In this document: positions 1 to 8,214 of the stretch, one piece after another
Layout: every line of letters begins with the position of its first letter
Position numbering within the stretch: the first letter of the stretch is position 1
Program-made: the position numbers and the translations under genes
Assembly (NCBI GenBank): GCA_034435955.1
Contig: DAOTWA010000060.1
Coordinates: 1-64,000, forward strand
From: DAOTWA01 sp034435955
GTDB lineage: Bacteria > Chloroflexota > Anaerolineae > Anaerolineales > Anaerolineaceae
Reading direction: 5' to 3'
DNA: 64,000 nucleotides
Notes under the pieces: generated by a model
Seen by the model: only the letters and a program-made list of their open reading frames with translations
Databases searched by the model: none
Told to the model about the DNA's origin: nothing

Positions 1-28
1 AACAATCCAACCACAGGTCACGCCGGGT

Positions 29-118
29 GGTAAACATACGCCCGACTATGGGTGGTAAACATACGTCCGGCGATGCCTGGTAAACATCACCCGACTATGG
101 GTGGTAAACATGAGGCGG
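29..118. repeat. 25-bp tandem repeat, four copies
   Basis: Four copies of a unit carrying GGTAAACAT start near 29, 54, 79 and 103, spaced 25, 25 and 24 bases. Three copies continue into a CCGACTATGG or similar tail. The units differ at several positions and there are no unique spacers, so this is a short tandem repeat and not a CRISPR array. No gene overlaps it. The block probably continues to the left of the window, since the first bases already resemble the unit. Confidence 0.75.
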
Positions 119-130
119 CTATTGACAAAA

Positions 131-414
131 GAGGATTGTTCTGTAATATAGTTTGGAGAATTCTGTCAAGCAATAAGACTTCCGAAGTCTCGCTCGAAGA
201 GGATTGTTCTGTAATATAGTTTGGAGAATTCTGTCAAGCAATAAGACTTCCGAAGTCTCGCTCAAAAGGGGTTTATCCTGGAAAAAAGTTTGGAGAATTC
301 TGTCAAGCAACGAGACTTCGGAAGTCTCGCTCAAAGGGGTTTATCCTGGAAAAAAGTCTGGAGAATTCTATCGAGCGACGAGACTTCGGAAGTCAAAAGG
401 GTAGACTTCGGAAG
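131..414. repeat. 68-bp tandem repeat with palindromic core
   Basis: About four copies with a period of 68-69 bases begin near 131, 199, 267 and 336. Each carries TTTGGAGAATTCTGTCAAGC (or a close variant) followed by a near-perfect palindrome, AGACTTC-C/G-GAAGTCT, at 176-190, 244-258, 311-329 and 381-394. A shortened core follows at 403-414. The first two copies are almost identical; copies three and four share a different first third (GGGGTTTATCCTGG). The palindrome could fold as a hairpin in RNA or DNA. It sits directly before cysS. Confidence 0.85.
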
Positions 415-469
415 CCGTTTAATACAGGGTGTAAAATAAAAGAAATCCGTACGAAGGATAGAGGTCGAG

Positions 470-1852
470 ATGATACCCCTTCGCCTGTACGACACGTACA
501 CGCGCAGTGTGCGCGAGTTTCAGCCGCTCCATCCTCCCGAAGTCGGCCTGTATACCTGCGGTCCCACCGTTTATGATTACGCCCATATCGGCAACCTGCG
601 GACCTACTTGTTCGAGGATGTTCTGCGGCGCGTCCTTGAGTTTAACGGTTATCAGGTCAAACACGTCATGAATATCACCGATGTCGGCCACCTGACCTCG
701 GACGCCGACACCGGCGAGGATAAAATGGAAAAGGGTTCGCGGCGCACGGGCAAGTCGGCCTGGGAGATCGCCGAGTTTTACACTGCCGAGTTCAAACGCG
801 ACTTACAGAGGCTGAACATTGAGGATCCAACCATCTGGCCCAAGGCGACCGAGCACATCCAGGAGCAGATCGAGTTTATCCGCTGCATCGAAGCCAAAGG
901 GTTTACCTACCGTACATCGGACGGCATCTATTTCGACACCTCCCGTCTACCGGATTACGGTTATCTGGCCCGGCTGGACATCGAAGGGTTGCAGGCGGGC
1001 GCGCGCATCGAGATCGGCGAGAAACGCCACCCGACCGATTTCGCCTTGTGGAAGTTCAGTCCCAAGGATCAGAAACGCCAGATGGAATGGGACAGCCCGT
1101 GGGGGGTGGGCTTCCCCGGCTGGCACATCGAGTGCTCGGCCATGTCAGCCAAATATCTGGGCACTTTTTTCGATATCCACTGCGGGGGTGAGGATCACAT
1201 CGCTGTCCATCACACCAACGAGATCGCCCAGACGGAGGCCTGCTACGGCACCCGTCTGGCCAATTTCTGGATGCACGGTTATTTTCTGCAGATGGAAGAG
1301 GGTGCGCGCATGTCCAAGTCTGGCGGCTCTTTCATCCGCCTGCAGACCTTGATCGATGAGGGCTACGATCCGCTGGCCTATCGTCTTTTCTGCATGAATG
1401 CACTTTATCGCGCCAAGCTGACCTTCACGTGGGAGGGGTTGGACGCCGCGGCCAGGTCGCTGGAACGCCTGCGCGCGGCCGCTTACGAGTGGGGCGCTCC
1501 GGGTGCGGTGAGCGAAGAATATCTGGAGAAGTTTACCGAACAGATCAATGACGACCTCAACATGCCGCGCGCACTGGCCGTCACCTGGGATCTGGTGCGC
1601 AGCGAGTTGCCGGCATCGTCGAAAAAAGCCACCCTGCTCGAGTTCGATCGCATCTTGGGGTTAGGGCTGGCTGATTGGCAGCCGCTCGAGGAAGCCATCC
1701 CTGCAGAGATCAACGAGCTGGTCAGCCGCCGTCAGCAGATGCGTGCCGAGCGCCGCTGGCAGGAAGCCGACGCGCTGCGGGCGCAGATCGCTGCGGCCGG
1801 CTATGAGGTCGAGGATACTCCCCAGGGGCCGCGGGTAAAGAAGAAGAGGTGA
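470..1852 (+). CDS. cysS: Cysteine--tRNA ligase
   Basis: Charges tRNA-Cys with cysteine in the cytoplasm. The 460-residue protein has the normal length of a class I CysRS. Seen: the nucleotide-binding HIGN motif at 39-42, the KMSKS loop as RMSKS at 280-284, and the four expected zinc ligands C30, C222, H247 and E251, in the same spacing as the E. coli enzyme. The helical anticodon domain and a basic C-terminal tail follow. The motif round the zinc site reads [15 protein letters not shown] where most CysRS have HGGG-D---PHHENE. The ATG at 470 follows a GGATAGAGG ribosome site. The gene ends directly against the stop codon of the convergent gene. Confidence 0.96.
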   Translation: MIPLRLYDTYTRSVREFQPLHPPEVGLYTCGPTVYDYAHIGNLRTYLFEDVLRRVLEFNGYQVKHVMNITDVGHLTSDADTGEDKMEKGSRRTGKSAWEIAEFYTAEFKRDLQRLNIEDPTIWPKATEHIQEQIEFIRCIEAKGFTYRTSDGIYFDTSRLPDYGYLARLDIEGLQAGARIEIGEKRHPTDFALWKFSPKDQKRQMEWDSPWGVGFPGWHIECSAMSAKYLGTFFDIHCGGEDHIAVHHTNEIAQTEACYGTRLANFWMHGYFLQMEEGARMSKSGGSFIRLQTLIDEGYDPLAYRLFCMNALYRAKLTFTWEGLDAAARSLERLRAAAYEWGAPGAVSEEYLEKFTEQINDDLNMPRALAVTWDLVRSELPASSKKATLLEFDRILGLGLADWQPLEEAIPAEINELVSRRQQMRAERRWQEADALRAQIAAAGYEVEDTPQGPRVKKKR

Positions 1853-2578
1853 TTATTTTGCCAGCCAGAGAATGCTGCCGCCTCCACGCCCCCAATAATC
1901 GGCGATGGCAGCTTTCATCTCTCCCACTCCCTGCCAGAAGGTGCTGATCTGCGAGCGGTGTTCGGCGATGGCGGCCTGCCAGGCCTCCAGCCCTTGCGTG
2001 GATATCACCCAGCGTACTTCCTCCCAATCCGCATGGATGTAATCCGCGAGGCGCACGGTGTTAGCGGCCACATAAGGGTAGTCGGCGTAATAATACGGGC
2101 GCACACCCAGCCGTTCGGCCGCCATGCGCGTCAGGCGATGATCCACATGTCCCCCGATAGCCAGCGGGCTGACCAGGTTCATGCGCGGTGAATATCGTTT
2201 TCTGATCGCCGCCACCACATCAACAACCGCCTGCTCCTCCGGCAGGGCGGTCTGTAGATCTTCTTCGCGTTCGATCAAAGCCCGCCCGTCAGGTCGGATG
2301 CGGTAAATGGCATCGGGCAGGTTAAAGTGGCGCGGGCGTGCGCCGATTCTCCGGCAGGAGGATCGATCCTCGGCGCGGCGCATTTCCACCGCGCGTACGC
2401 TGCCGCCCCAGCGCGCATGTAGCGATTGGGCAAAGGCGCTCAATGGGACACCAGCAGGCGGCTCGCCGGCGCATACCGTCCAGATTTCGACGATCTCACC
2501 GGCGCGGGTCTGTTCCCAGATCAGGCCCCCCACAGAAAGGACTGCGTCGTCAAAATGAGGCGATAGATAGACCCACAT
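1853..2578 (-). CDS. PIG-L family deacetylase
   Basis: A 241-residue zinc-dependent de-N-acetylase of the PIG-L/LmbE family, which remove acetyl groups from N-acetylglucosamine-type substrates such as precursors of thiols or glycolipids. Seen: the first metal motif SPHFDD at residues 6-11 and the HVDH motif near residue 145, both typical. There is no signal peptide, so it should be cytoplasmic. The substrate cannot be told from sequence; BshB- or MshB-like roles are possible but no bacillithiol or mycothiol genes lie nearby. It converges on cysS with no bases between the two stop codons. A TAAAAT box lies just upstream of the start and the ribosome site is weak. Confidence 0.88.
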   Translation of the reverse strand: MWVYLSPHFDDAVLSVGGLIWEQTRAGEIVEIWTVCAGEPPAGVPLSAFAQSLHARWGGSVRAVEMRRAEDRSSCRRIGARPRHFNLPDAIYRIRPDGRALIEREEDLQTALPEEQAVVDVVAAIRKRYSPRMNLVSPLAIGGHVDHRLTRMAAERLGVRPYYYADYPYVAANTVRLADYIHADWEEVRWVISTQGLEAWQAAIAEHRSQISTFWQGVGEMKAAIADYWGRGGGSILWLAK

Positions 2579-2663
2579 ATTTTTTAATATTTTATCCTAT
2601 TGATTGGTTTGGTGTATGACCCTTTTTCAATTAAATCACCGCTTTCTGTTATGCAACAACCAA

Positions 2664-2715
2664 TTGACACGGTTGACACTGTTGACTTGCCACACCCTGG
2701 CCTAGGTGTTATCAT
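2664..2715 (+). promoter_or_regulatory. Promoter with three 9-bp TTGAC repeats
   Basis: TTGAC recurs at 2664, 2673 and 2682 in exact 9-base steps. A TTGCCA (2687-2692) and TATCAT (2710-2715) pair with a 17-base spacer sits at the end of the array. The array may supply overlapping -35 boxes or a binding site for a regulator of the gene at 2742. Confidence 0.45.
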
Positions 2716-2741
2716 CTGTCTAATTGGGAGGAGCTACATTC

Positions 2742-3167
2742 ATGCAGGTTGACCTGGACAGGCGTATCCGGATCCGCCGTATCCTGCTCATCGTCACATT
2801 GGCGACGATCCCCTGCTACTGCCTGGGTCTGGTCACCTGGCGGGTGGGGGCGGTGCTGCGCCAGGCTTCTACCATGACTCCTAGCGCAACTTCAACCGCC
2901 ACGGCAACGATGACTCTGACGATTACCTATACCATAACGCCGAGCTCGACGCCCACGCCGAGCGCCACACCCACTGAGACTCCCACCGCCACAGCCACAC
3001 AGACGCTGACCAATACCGCTACTCCGACGGCGACTTCGACCGAGACGAATACGCCCACTCCTCCTCCGCCCACGCTTACGCTTACGCATACCCCCACTCA
3101 CACGCCCACTCCACCGCCGCCGATGGACACACCGACCGGCAGCAGCGGGATTGCCCCGACGCTATAA
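2742..3167 (+). CDS. Thr/Pro-rich membrane-anchored protein
   Basis: 141 residues. A short basic N-terminus (RRIRIRR) is followed by one hydrophobic segment at about 13-33. The rest is low-complexity Thr, Pro, Ser and Ala repeats ([11 protein letters not shown] type), which would lie outside the membrane as an extended, possibly glycosylated stalk. No enzymatic domain is visible. The ATG at 2742 is chosen because GGGAGGAG (2726-2733) precedes it at good distance; an upstream TTG is in the ribosome site itself. The gene lies upstream of two more exported proteins with similar Thr/Pro tracts. The function is unknown. Confidence 0.7.
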   Translation: MQVDLDRRIRIRRILLIVTLATIPCYCLGLVTWRVGAVLRQASTMTPSATSTATATMTLTITYTITPSSTPTPSATPTETPTATATQTLTNTATPTATSTETNTPTPPPPTLTLTHTPTHTPTPPPPMDTPTGSSGIAPTL

Positions 3168-3237
3168 TGCCAACGAGTGAAACGGGCATAAAATTATGGG
3201 GTAAAACCTGCGCGAGTTGGCGGGGAAAGGCACGGTT

Positions 3238-4557
3238 ATGAAGGTTTCTCAACGGCGGCGTTGGAGCTGGCTTTATACGGCAACGGCTGCTGTTCTTCTG
3301 GCTGGCTGCGGCGTTAATCTTTTCAACGGCAGCCTGCCGGCCGCGCCAAGCCCTACGCCCAGGCCGACGGCCAGCCGCACACCCACCGCTGTGCAGACCA
3401 CCACACCGGAGGGGACTCGCCCTCCCTCCGGCGGGCCGGTTACTCTGACGTTGTGGCTTCCGCCGCAATTCGATCCATCCGCAGGCACGCCGGCCGGCGA
3501 TTTGCTGCGCGCGCGGCTCGACCAGTACCGCGAGGAGAATCCGGGCGTCTTCCTGCAGGTGCGTTTGAAGGCTACCAGCGGGCCGGGCAATCTGCTGGAT
3601 GCGCTGGCAGCCACCAGCGCGGCGGCTCCAGCAGCCTTGCCGGATCTGGTGCTCATCGCGCGTGAAGACCTGGAAACAGCCGCTTTGAAAGGGGTGCTCA
3701 CTCCTCTCGATGGTCTGACGCACACTATGGAGGATCCCGACTGGTACAATTACGCCCGTCAGTTGGCCCGCTTGCAGGGCAGCACCTTCGGTCTGCCATT
3801 TGCTGGCGATGCCCTGGCGCTGTTCTACCGCCCGGCCAGCCTGCAGAATTTGACCCCCGACTGGGGCTCCATTCTCCGCCAGCGCTCGCCGCTGACGTTT
3901 CCGGCCGGCGATCCCAACGCGTTGGTCACCCTGGCGCTTTATCAGAGCGCCGGCGGTCAATTTGAAGGCGCCCAGAGTCGGCCTATGATTTCTGTTGATG
4001 CATTGGAGCAGGTGCTCGATCTCTACAATAATGGCGTACGAGTCGGGGTGTTTCCTGGCTGGCTGGCCCAATTCGATACCGATGGCCAGGCCTGGCAGGC
4101 CTACCGCGATGGGCGCGCTCAGATGGCGATTTCCTGGATCTCGCGTTACTTGGCCGATCTGCCTGCCGATACCCTGGCGGCTCCCCTGCCGGCGCTTGGT
4201 CAAACCAATTTGACCCTGGCCACCGGCTGGTTGTGGGCGGTGCCGGCTGGCCGAAACGACCGGCAGATGGCTGACATCGCCCTGGGCGAGTGGCTGGTGG
4301 AGAGTGACTTTCTTGCGCACTGGACGGCCGCCAGCGGTTATCTGCCGCCCCGGCCGACTGCGCTGGCAGGTTGGACCAATCCGAGTCTGCAGACGTTGGT
4401 CAGCCAGGTGGTGCTTTCTGCTCAGGCGCCGCCGACGACCGATGTTCTCAGCAGCCTGGGGCCGGCGCTCAAGGAAGCTACCGTCCAGGTATTGAGCGGC
4501 CAAAGCGATCCAGTCAAAGCGGCTCAGGCGGCGGCGGAAAAACTCCAGAATCCATGA
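3238..4557 (+). CDS. Extracellular solute-binding lipoprotein (ABC importer)
   Basis: 439-residue lipoprotein with a basic signal peptide and the lipobox LLAGC ending at C24. A Thr/Pro-rich spacer follows, then a family 1-like (sugar-type) solute-binding fold: TLWLPPQFDPS, an RLDQYREENPG segment and a C-terminal half with hinge-like repeats of GLPFAGDALALFYRP type. It should sit on the outer face of the membrane and deliver a carbohydrate or similar solute to an ABC permease. No permease or ATPase genes flank it, so it is an orphan. The ATG at 3238 with GGGGAAAGG before it is preferred over a TTG at 3217. A TATAAT lies at 3163-3168. Confidence 0.8.
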   Translation: MKVSQRRRWSWLYTATAAVLLAGCGVNLFNGSLPAAPSPTPRPTASRTPTAVQTTTPEGTRPPSGGPVTLTLWLPPQFDPSAGTPAGDLLRARLDQYREENPGVFLQVRLKATSGPGNLLDALAATSAAAPAALPDLVLIAREDLETAALKGVLTPLDGLTHTMEDPDWYNYARQLARLQGSTFGLPFAGDALALFYRPASLQNLTPDWGSILRQRSPLTFPAGDPNALVTLALYQSAGGQFEGAQSRPMISVDALEQVLDLYNNGVRVGVFPGWLAQFDTDGQAWQAYRDGRAQMAISWISRYLADLPADTLAAPLPALGQTNLTLATGWLWAVPAGRNDRQMADIALGEWLVESDFLAHWTAASGYLPPRPTALAGWTNPSLQTLVSQVVLSAQAPPTTDVLSSLGPALKEATVQVLSGQSDPVKAAQAAAEKLQNP

Positions 4558-4610
4558 CGGTTCGAGTCCCGGATTCGGGACGGACGGCTGTCCATCCATC
4601 AAATTGACTG

Positions 4611-5042
4611 ATGAGAATGAATGAACACCTGATACATTGGCTGCACAGGCATCGCTTTCGTTTCCTTGCCTTTATATTCCTGGTCGCTCTTGGAATCGCG
4701 GCCTGGATCCAACCGTTTCACGAAGGCCGCCTGGATGAACAAGCGGTCACGGCGTCATCGAGCGCGGCACGCGCGGCTTTAAGTGCCAGCCCCGGCCCGG
4801 TTGAAACGGCCGCCACAATTCTAGCGGGTACCCAGAGTCCCACCGCTGTTTCTACGCTGGGATCTGATCTTACCTCACTCCCCAAAGCCACCTGGACCAG
4901 CCTGCCAAGCCTGACGCCTACCTTCGACGCCGCAGTCGAATCCAGTCATACCAATGGCATCATCCTGTGGGGGGTGGCGCTGGTTGCCATTGTTGTGGTG
5001 GGCACGTTGAGCGTCGCCTCCCGCTTCCGACGAGGGCTCTGA
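4611..5042 (+). CDS. Small two-helix exported protein
   Basis: 143 residues with a hydrophobic segment near 17-37, a Ser/Thr/Ala-rich middle of about 70 residues, and a second hydrophobic helix near 115-136 followed by RFRRGL. The middle probably lies outside the cell between two membrane anchors. The C-terminal arrangement of helix plus Arg cluster recalls a sorting or anchor tail, but no sortase motif is clear. It follows the binding lipoprotein by 53 bases on the same strand, which suggests a shared transcript. No family is recognised. Confidence 0.6.
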   Translation: MRMNEHLIHWLHRHRFRFLAFIFLVALGIAAWIQPFHEGRLDEQAVTASSSAARAALSASPGPVETAATILAGTQSPTAVSTLGSDLTSLPKATWTSLPSLTPTFDAAVESSHTNGIILWGVALVAIVVVGTLSVASRFRRGL

Positions 5043-5192
5043 GATCGGGCCTCCAGAAGCACCTCCCCTTGGTGTTGGCATACCCGATCCTTTCAGCCGC
5101 GCTTCATCGTGTTGTAGCACTTTCATATCAAATCGCTGACCCTGCTGCAGAGCTGTAATGGTAAAATGGCTTTTTTGCCAGGACAGCCAGCC

Positions 5193-6422
5193 ATGATCGC
5201 CCGCTTACATCACCTCTATCATGAATACCCTCATCAGTTCTGGCTGATGTTTTTTGGCATGTTGTTGAGCACGATCGGCTCCAGCATGATCTGGCCGTTC
5301 CTGATGATCTACGTCACCGAGAGACTCTCGCTGCCACTCTCGATTGTCGCCAGCCTGACCACCCTGAACGCTGCCATGGGACTAGTTGCAGCCTTCATCG
5401 CCGGCCCGATCACCGACCGCTTGGGGCGCAAATGGGTGATGGTTGTCAGCCTGGCGGGCAACGCGGCCGGTTACTTTTTCCTCAGCAAGGCCAGCAGCCT
5501 GCCGGCCTTCGCCATCCTGATGGGGCTGCAAGGCGCCTTCAACCCGCTCTACCGTGTGGGCGCCGACGCGATGATGGCCGATCTGATCCCCCCGGAGCGG
5601 CGCATCGACGCTTACTCGCTCCTGCGCCTGAGCAACAACCTCGGAGTGTCCATCGGACCGGCTATTGGCGGCTTCATCGCTTCGATCTCTTACGGAGTAG
5701 CTTTTGCCATCGCCTCGGTCGGTATGCTGACCTATAGCCTGCTGCTGACTCTCTTCGCGCGTGAGACGTTGCCTCATTCGGCGACTTCCCAGCGGCCCGA
5801 ACGCTTCGGCGGTTACGGCCGCATCCTGCGCGATAGGCCGTTCACCGCCTTCGTGGCGACGTTTTCGCTGACCTCGGTCGTCGCGGGGATGATGTGGGTG
5901 CTCCTATCGGTCTACACCAAGGTGAATTACGGCCTCTCGGAACGCCAGTACGGGTTGATACCGACCACCAACGCCCTGATGGTGGTGCTGTTCCAGATCA
6001 CCGTCACCCGACTGACCAAGCGCCATCCTCCTTTGCGAACGCTCGCCCTGGGCACCCTGTTTTACGCCCTGGGTGTGGGCGGTGTGGCATTCGCTCGCGG
6101 CTTTTGGGGTTTCTGGATATGCATGGTGGTGATGACGATTGGCGAGCTGATCGTCACGCCGACCGCCACCAGTCTGGCGGCTAACCTGGCGCCGGTGGAG
6201 ATGCGCGGCCGCTATATGAGCATCTATGGGCTGACCTGGGGAATTGGGGCCGGCATCGGCCCGCTGGTGGGCGGTCTGCTCAACGACGCTCTTGGCCCGC
6301 TGTGGATCTGGTACGGCGCGGGGCTAATCGGCAGTGTCGCCACGCTGGCCTTTTTGCTGCTGGCGCGCCGTTACCCATCCAAGGGGCAGGCCCTGGAGCC
6401 TTCGCCATACAGTACGAACTAA
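5193..6422 (+). CDS. MFS transporter
   Basis: About 409 residues with some twelve hydrophobic helices, and the family's loop 2-3 signature GPITDRLGRK near residue 75. A related GxxxER-like loop occurs in the second half, where two six-helix halves are normal for major facilitator proteins. It probably exports a drug or metabolite using the proton gradient; the substrate cannot be told. I place the start at 5193 because a TGGTAAAAT extended -10 box at 5159-5167 overlaps the upstream ATG at 5166; the longer form would add nine residues. Confidence 0.88.
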   Translation: MIARLHHLYHEYPHQFWLMFFGMLLSTIGSSMIWPFLMIYVTERLSLPLSIVASLTTLNAAMGLVAAFIAGPITDRLGRKWVMVVSLAGNAAGYFFLSKASSLPAFAILMGLQGAFNPLYRVGADAMMADLIPPERRIDAYSLLRLSNNLGVSIGPAIGGFIASISYGVAFAIASVGMLTYSLLLTLFARETLPHSATSQRPERFGGYGRILRDRPFTAFVATFSLTSVVAGMMWVLLSVYTKVNYGLSERQYGLIPTTNALMVVLFQITVTRLTKRHPPLRTLALGTLFYALGVGGVAFARGFWGFWICMVVMTIGELIVTPTATSLAANLAPVEMRGRYMSIYGLTWGIGAGIGPLVGGLLNDALGPLWIWYGAGLIGSVATLAFLLLARRYPSKGQALEPSPYSTN

Positions 6423-6524
6423 GCAGGGGAAGTTTATTCCGTTTACTCATCGAACTTTTTCGGAAGATATGCGGCAACCGTAGGTACAGGGTTTTCATAC
6501 CGGAAGACGGATCTCCACTGTCAT

Positions 6525-6553
6525 TTGAATTTTGCCTCTATATCCGCTATACT
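6525..6553 (+). promoter_or_regulatory. Sigma-70-type promoter
   Basis: TTGAAT (6525-6530) and TATACT (6548-6553) are separated by exactly 17 bases and lie 41 bases before the start of the oxidoreductase gene. This is the best-formed -35/-10 pair that I saw in the window. Confidence 0.6.
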
Positions 6554-6594
6554 AAATTTCGTAATGTTTTATCAACAGGAGATTCGAGCAGAAT

Positions 6595-7464
6595 ATGCAG
6601 TTTAGCGTTGTATTTCCCCAAACCGAATTCGGCAACGATCCCGTTGCGATCCGCGATTACGCCCAGACAGCCGAAGCGCTGGGCTATACGTATATGATCG
6701 CCTACGACCATGTTTTAGGCGCCAATCCGGACCGGCCGGGCGGCTGGACCGGCGCCTATACCCATCAGACGCCCTTCCACGAGGTGTTTGTCCTATTTTC
6801 CTTCATGGCTGCCGTGACGCACAAGCTGCGCTTTTCCACCGGCATCCTGATACTGCCGCAGCGTCAGACGGCCCTGGTAGCCAAGCAAGCCGCTTCTCTA
6901 GACGTGCTCAGCGGTGGACGCCTGCGTTTGGGCGTCGGCCTGGGCTGGAACCAGGTCGAATACCTGGCCCTCAACGAAAATTTCCACAATCGCGGCCGGC
7001 GTTTCGAAGAGCAGGTGCAGGTGCTGCGCCTGCTTTGGACGCAGCCGTCGGTGAAATTCGAGGGCAAATGGCATCACATAGATGATGCCGGCATCAATCC
7101 GCTGCCCATCCAGCGGCCGATACCGATCTGGTTTGGCGGCTCTGCTGACCCGGCGCTGGAACGCATGGCGCGCCTGGCGGATGGCTGGCTGCCGGCTTTC
7201 CGTTCACCCGCCGATGCCCGTCCATACTGGGAAAAATTACAGCAATATCTGTCCGAAGCCGGGCGTTCTCCCGAGACTTTGCCTATCGAGCCGCGCATCC
7301 CTTACGGCGATGGGAATCCCGAAAACTGGGCGGCCAACATCGAGGGCTGGCAGGCGATGGGCGCGCAGAATTTTTCGATCAACCCACTGAACAGCGGTTT
7401 CACCACCCCGGACGCTCACATTCAAGCCCTGCGAAGATTTGCCGAGGCGTTTATGCATAGCTGA
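6595..7464 (+). CDS. LLM class F420-dependent oxidoreductase
   Basis: 289-residue TIM-barrel protein of the bacterial luciferase-like family. Seen: the start MQFSVVFPQTEFG, the middle motif GGRLRLGVGLGWNQVEY that contacts the cofactor phosphate, the following RGRRFEEQVQVLRLLW helix, and PIPIWFGGSADPALERMARLADGW. This TIGR03619-like pattern usually marks coenzyme F420 use, though FMN cannot be excluded. The substrate is unknown. An AGGAGA ribosome site precedes the ATG and a good promoter lies upstream. No F420 biosynthesis genes are present in the window. Confidence 0.88.
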   Translation: MQFSVVFPQTEFGNDPVAIRDYAQTAEALGYTYMIAYDHVLGANPDRPGGWTGAYTHQTPFHEVFVLFSFMAAVTHKLRFSTGILILPQRQTALVAKQAASLDVLSGGRLRLGVGLGWNQVEYLALNENFHNRGRRFEEQVQVLRLLWTQPSVKFEGKWHHIDDAGINPLPIQRPIPIWFGGSADPALERMARLADGWLPAFRSPADARPYWEKLQQYLSEAGRSPETLPIEPRIPYGDGNPENWAANIEGWQAMGAQNFSINPLNSGFTTPDAHIQALRRFAEAFMHS

Positions 7465-7540
7465 TCTTATCAGCCAAGTCATCCAAGCGCCTTGTGGGGC
7501 TAGAGCGCGGTAAACTGAACCATTGGGACGGAGATGAACC

Positions 7541-8017
7541 ATGGATGTTTTCGATAGCATTGCCCTGCTGCTGGTGGCGATATTTTTGCTGTACTCCGGT
7601 GTGGATCCCTTTGTGCATATTCAGTTCCCCGCCCAGTTGTACGTGCTGAGCATCTATTCGATCGCCACCGGCCTGCTGTTCCTGGTGGCCCGCGTTAGAA
7701 ACACCAAGCCATTTTATGCGGTGGGTATATTCCTGCTGATGGCCTGGTTCGTTATGCGCGGCGTCATCCCTTTACTGGCAGCGGATATGCCTGGCAGCGA
7801 GCTGGTGCTCGGCCTGATGGCCGGTTTAGCCGGTATACCCTTTCTAACGATGATCCGCGAGGAGCGCAATTTCACCAATATCGGCCAGGCGCTGTTTGGC
7901 CTCCATCTGGTGGGCGCATATTTACTGCCAGTGCTTGGTTTGGCGATCCCCTATGGTTGGGCGATCTTTTCCGGCGTGGCGATCCTCGCCGGCATCTTAT
8001 TGATTCTTGGGTTCTAG
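7541..8017 (+). CDS. Small integral membrane protein, unknown
   Basis: 158 residues, mostly hydrophobic, with about five predicted helices (near 4-20, 35-52, 58-78, 84-100 and 115-155). No charged active-site pattern or named domain is visible. The ATG at 7541 follows GGGACGGAG. It lies between an oxidoreductase and a secreted repeat protein and shares strand with both, but the gaps of 76 and 197 bases suggest separate transcription. Confidence 0.65.
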   Translation: MDVFDSIALLLVAIFLLYSGVDPFVHIQFPAQLYVLSIYSIATGLLFLVARVRNTKPFYAVGIFLLMAWFVMRGVIPLLAADMPGSELVLGLMAGLAGIPFLTMIREERNFTNIGQALFGLHLVGAYLLPVLGLAIPYGWAIFSGVAILAGILLILGF

Positions 8018-8214
8018 GAGGGAGCGAACTCCACCTTTTCATCCAGCTTGCGTCTCCCGCCCTTTCGTGTTTTTGGGAACCATCTGGCCGGAACTACCGT
8101 CTTACCATTACCCGGTTGCCCTTTGACCAGGCAGATGCGCGCGGCCAGCATTTCAGGGGTTAACCGGCCGACGGGTAAGAATTAGTCCGCAGCGGTGCGG
8201 AAGGAGACGAAAGC

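Noticed and set aside
29..118. CRISPR-like array
   Set aside because: Units are 25 bp with no unique spacers between them.
4566..4581. GTCCCG/CGGGAC hairpin as a terminator
   Set aside because: Stem of six pairs with no T-run after it.
4551..4590. tRNA T-loop-like GGTTCGAGTCCC
   Set aside because: No acceptor, D or anticodon stem can be formed round it; it overlaps the end of the binding-protein gene.
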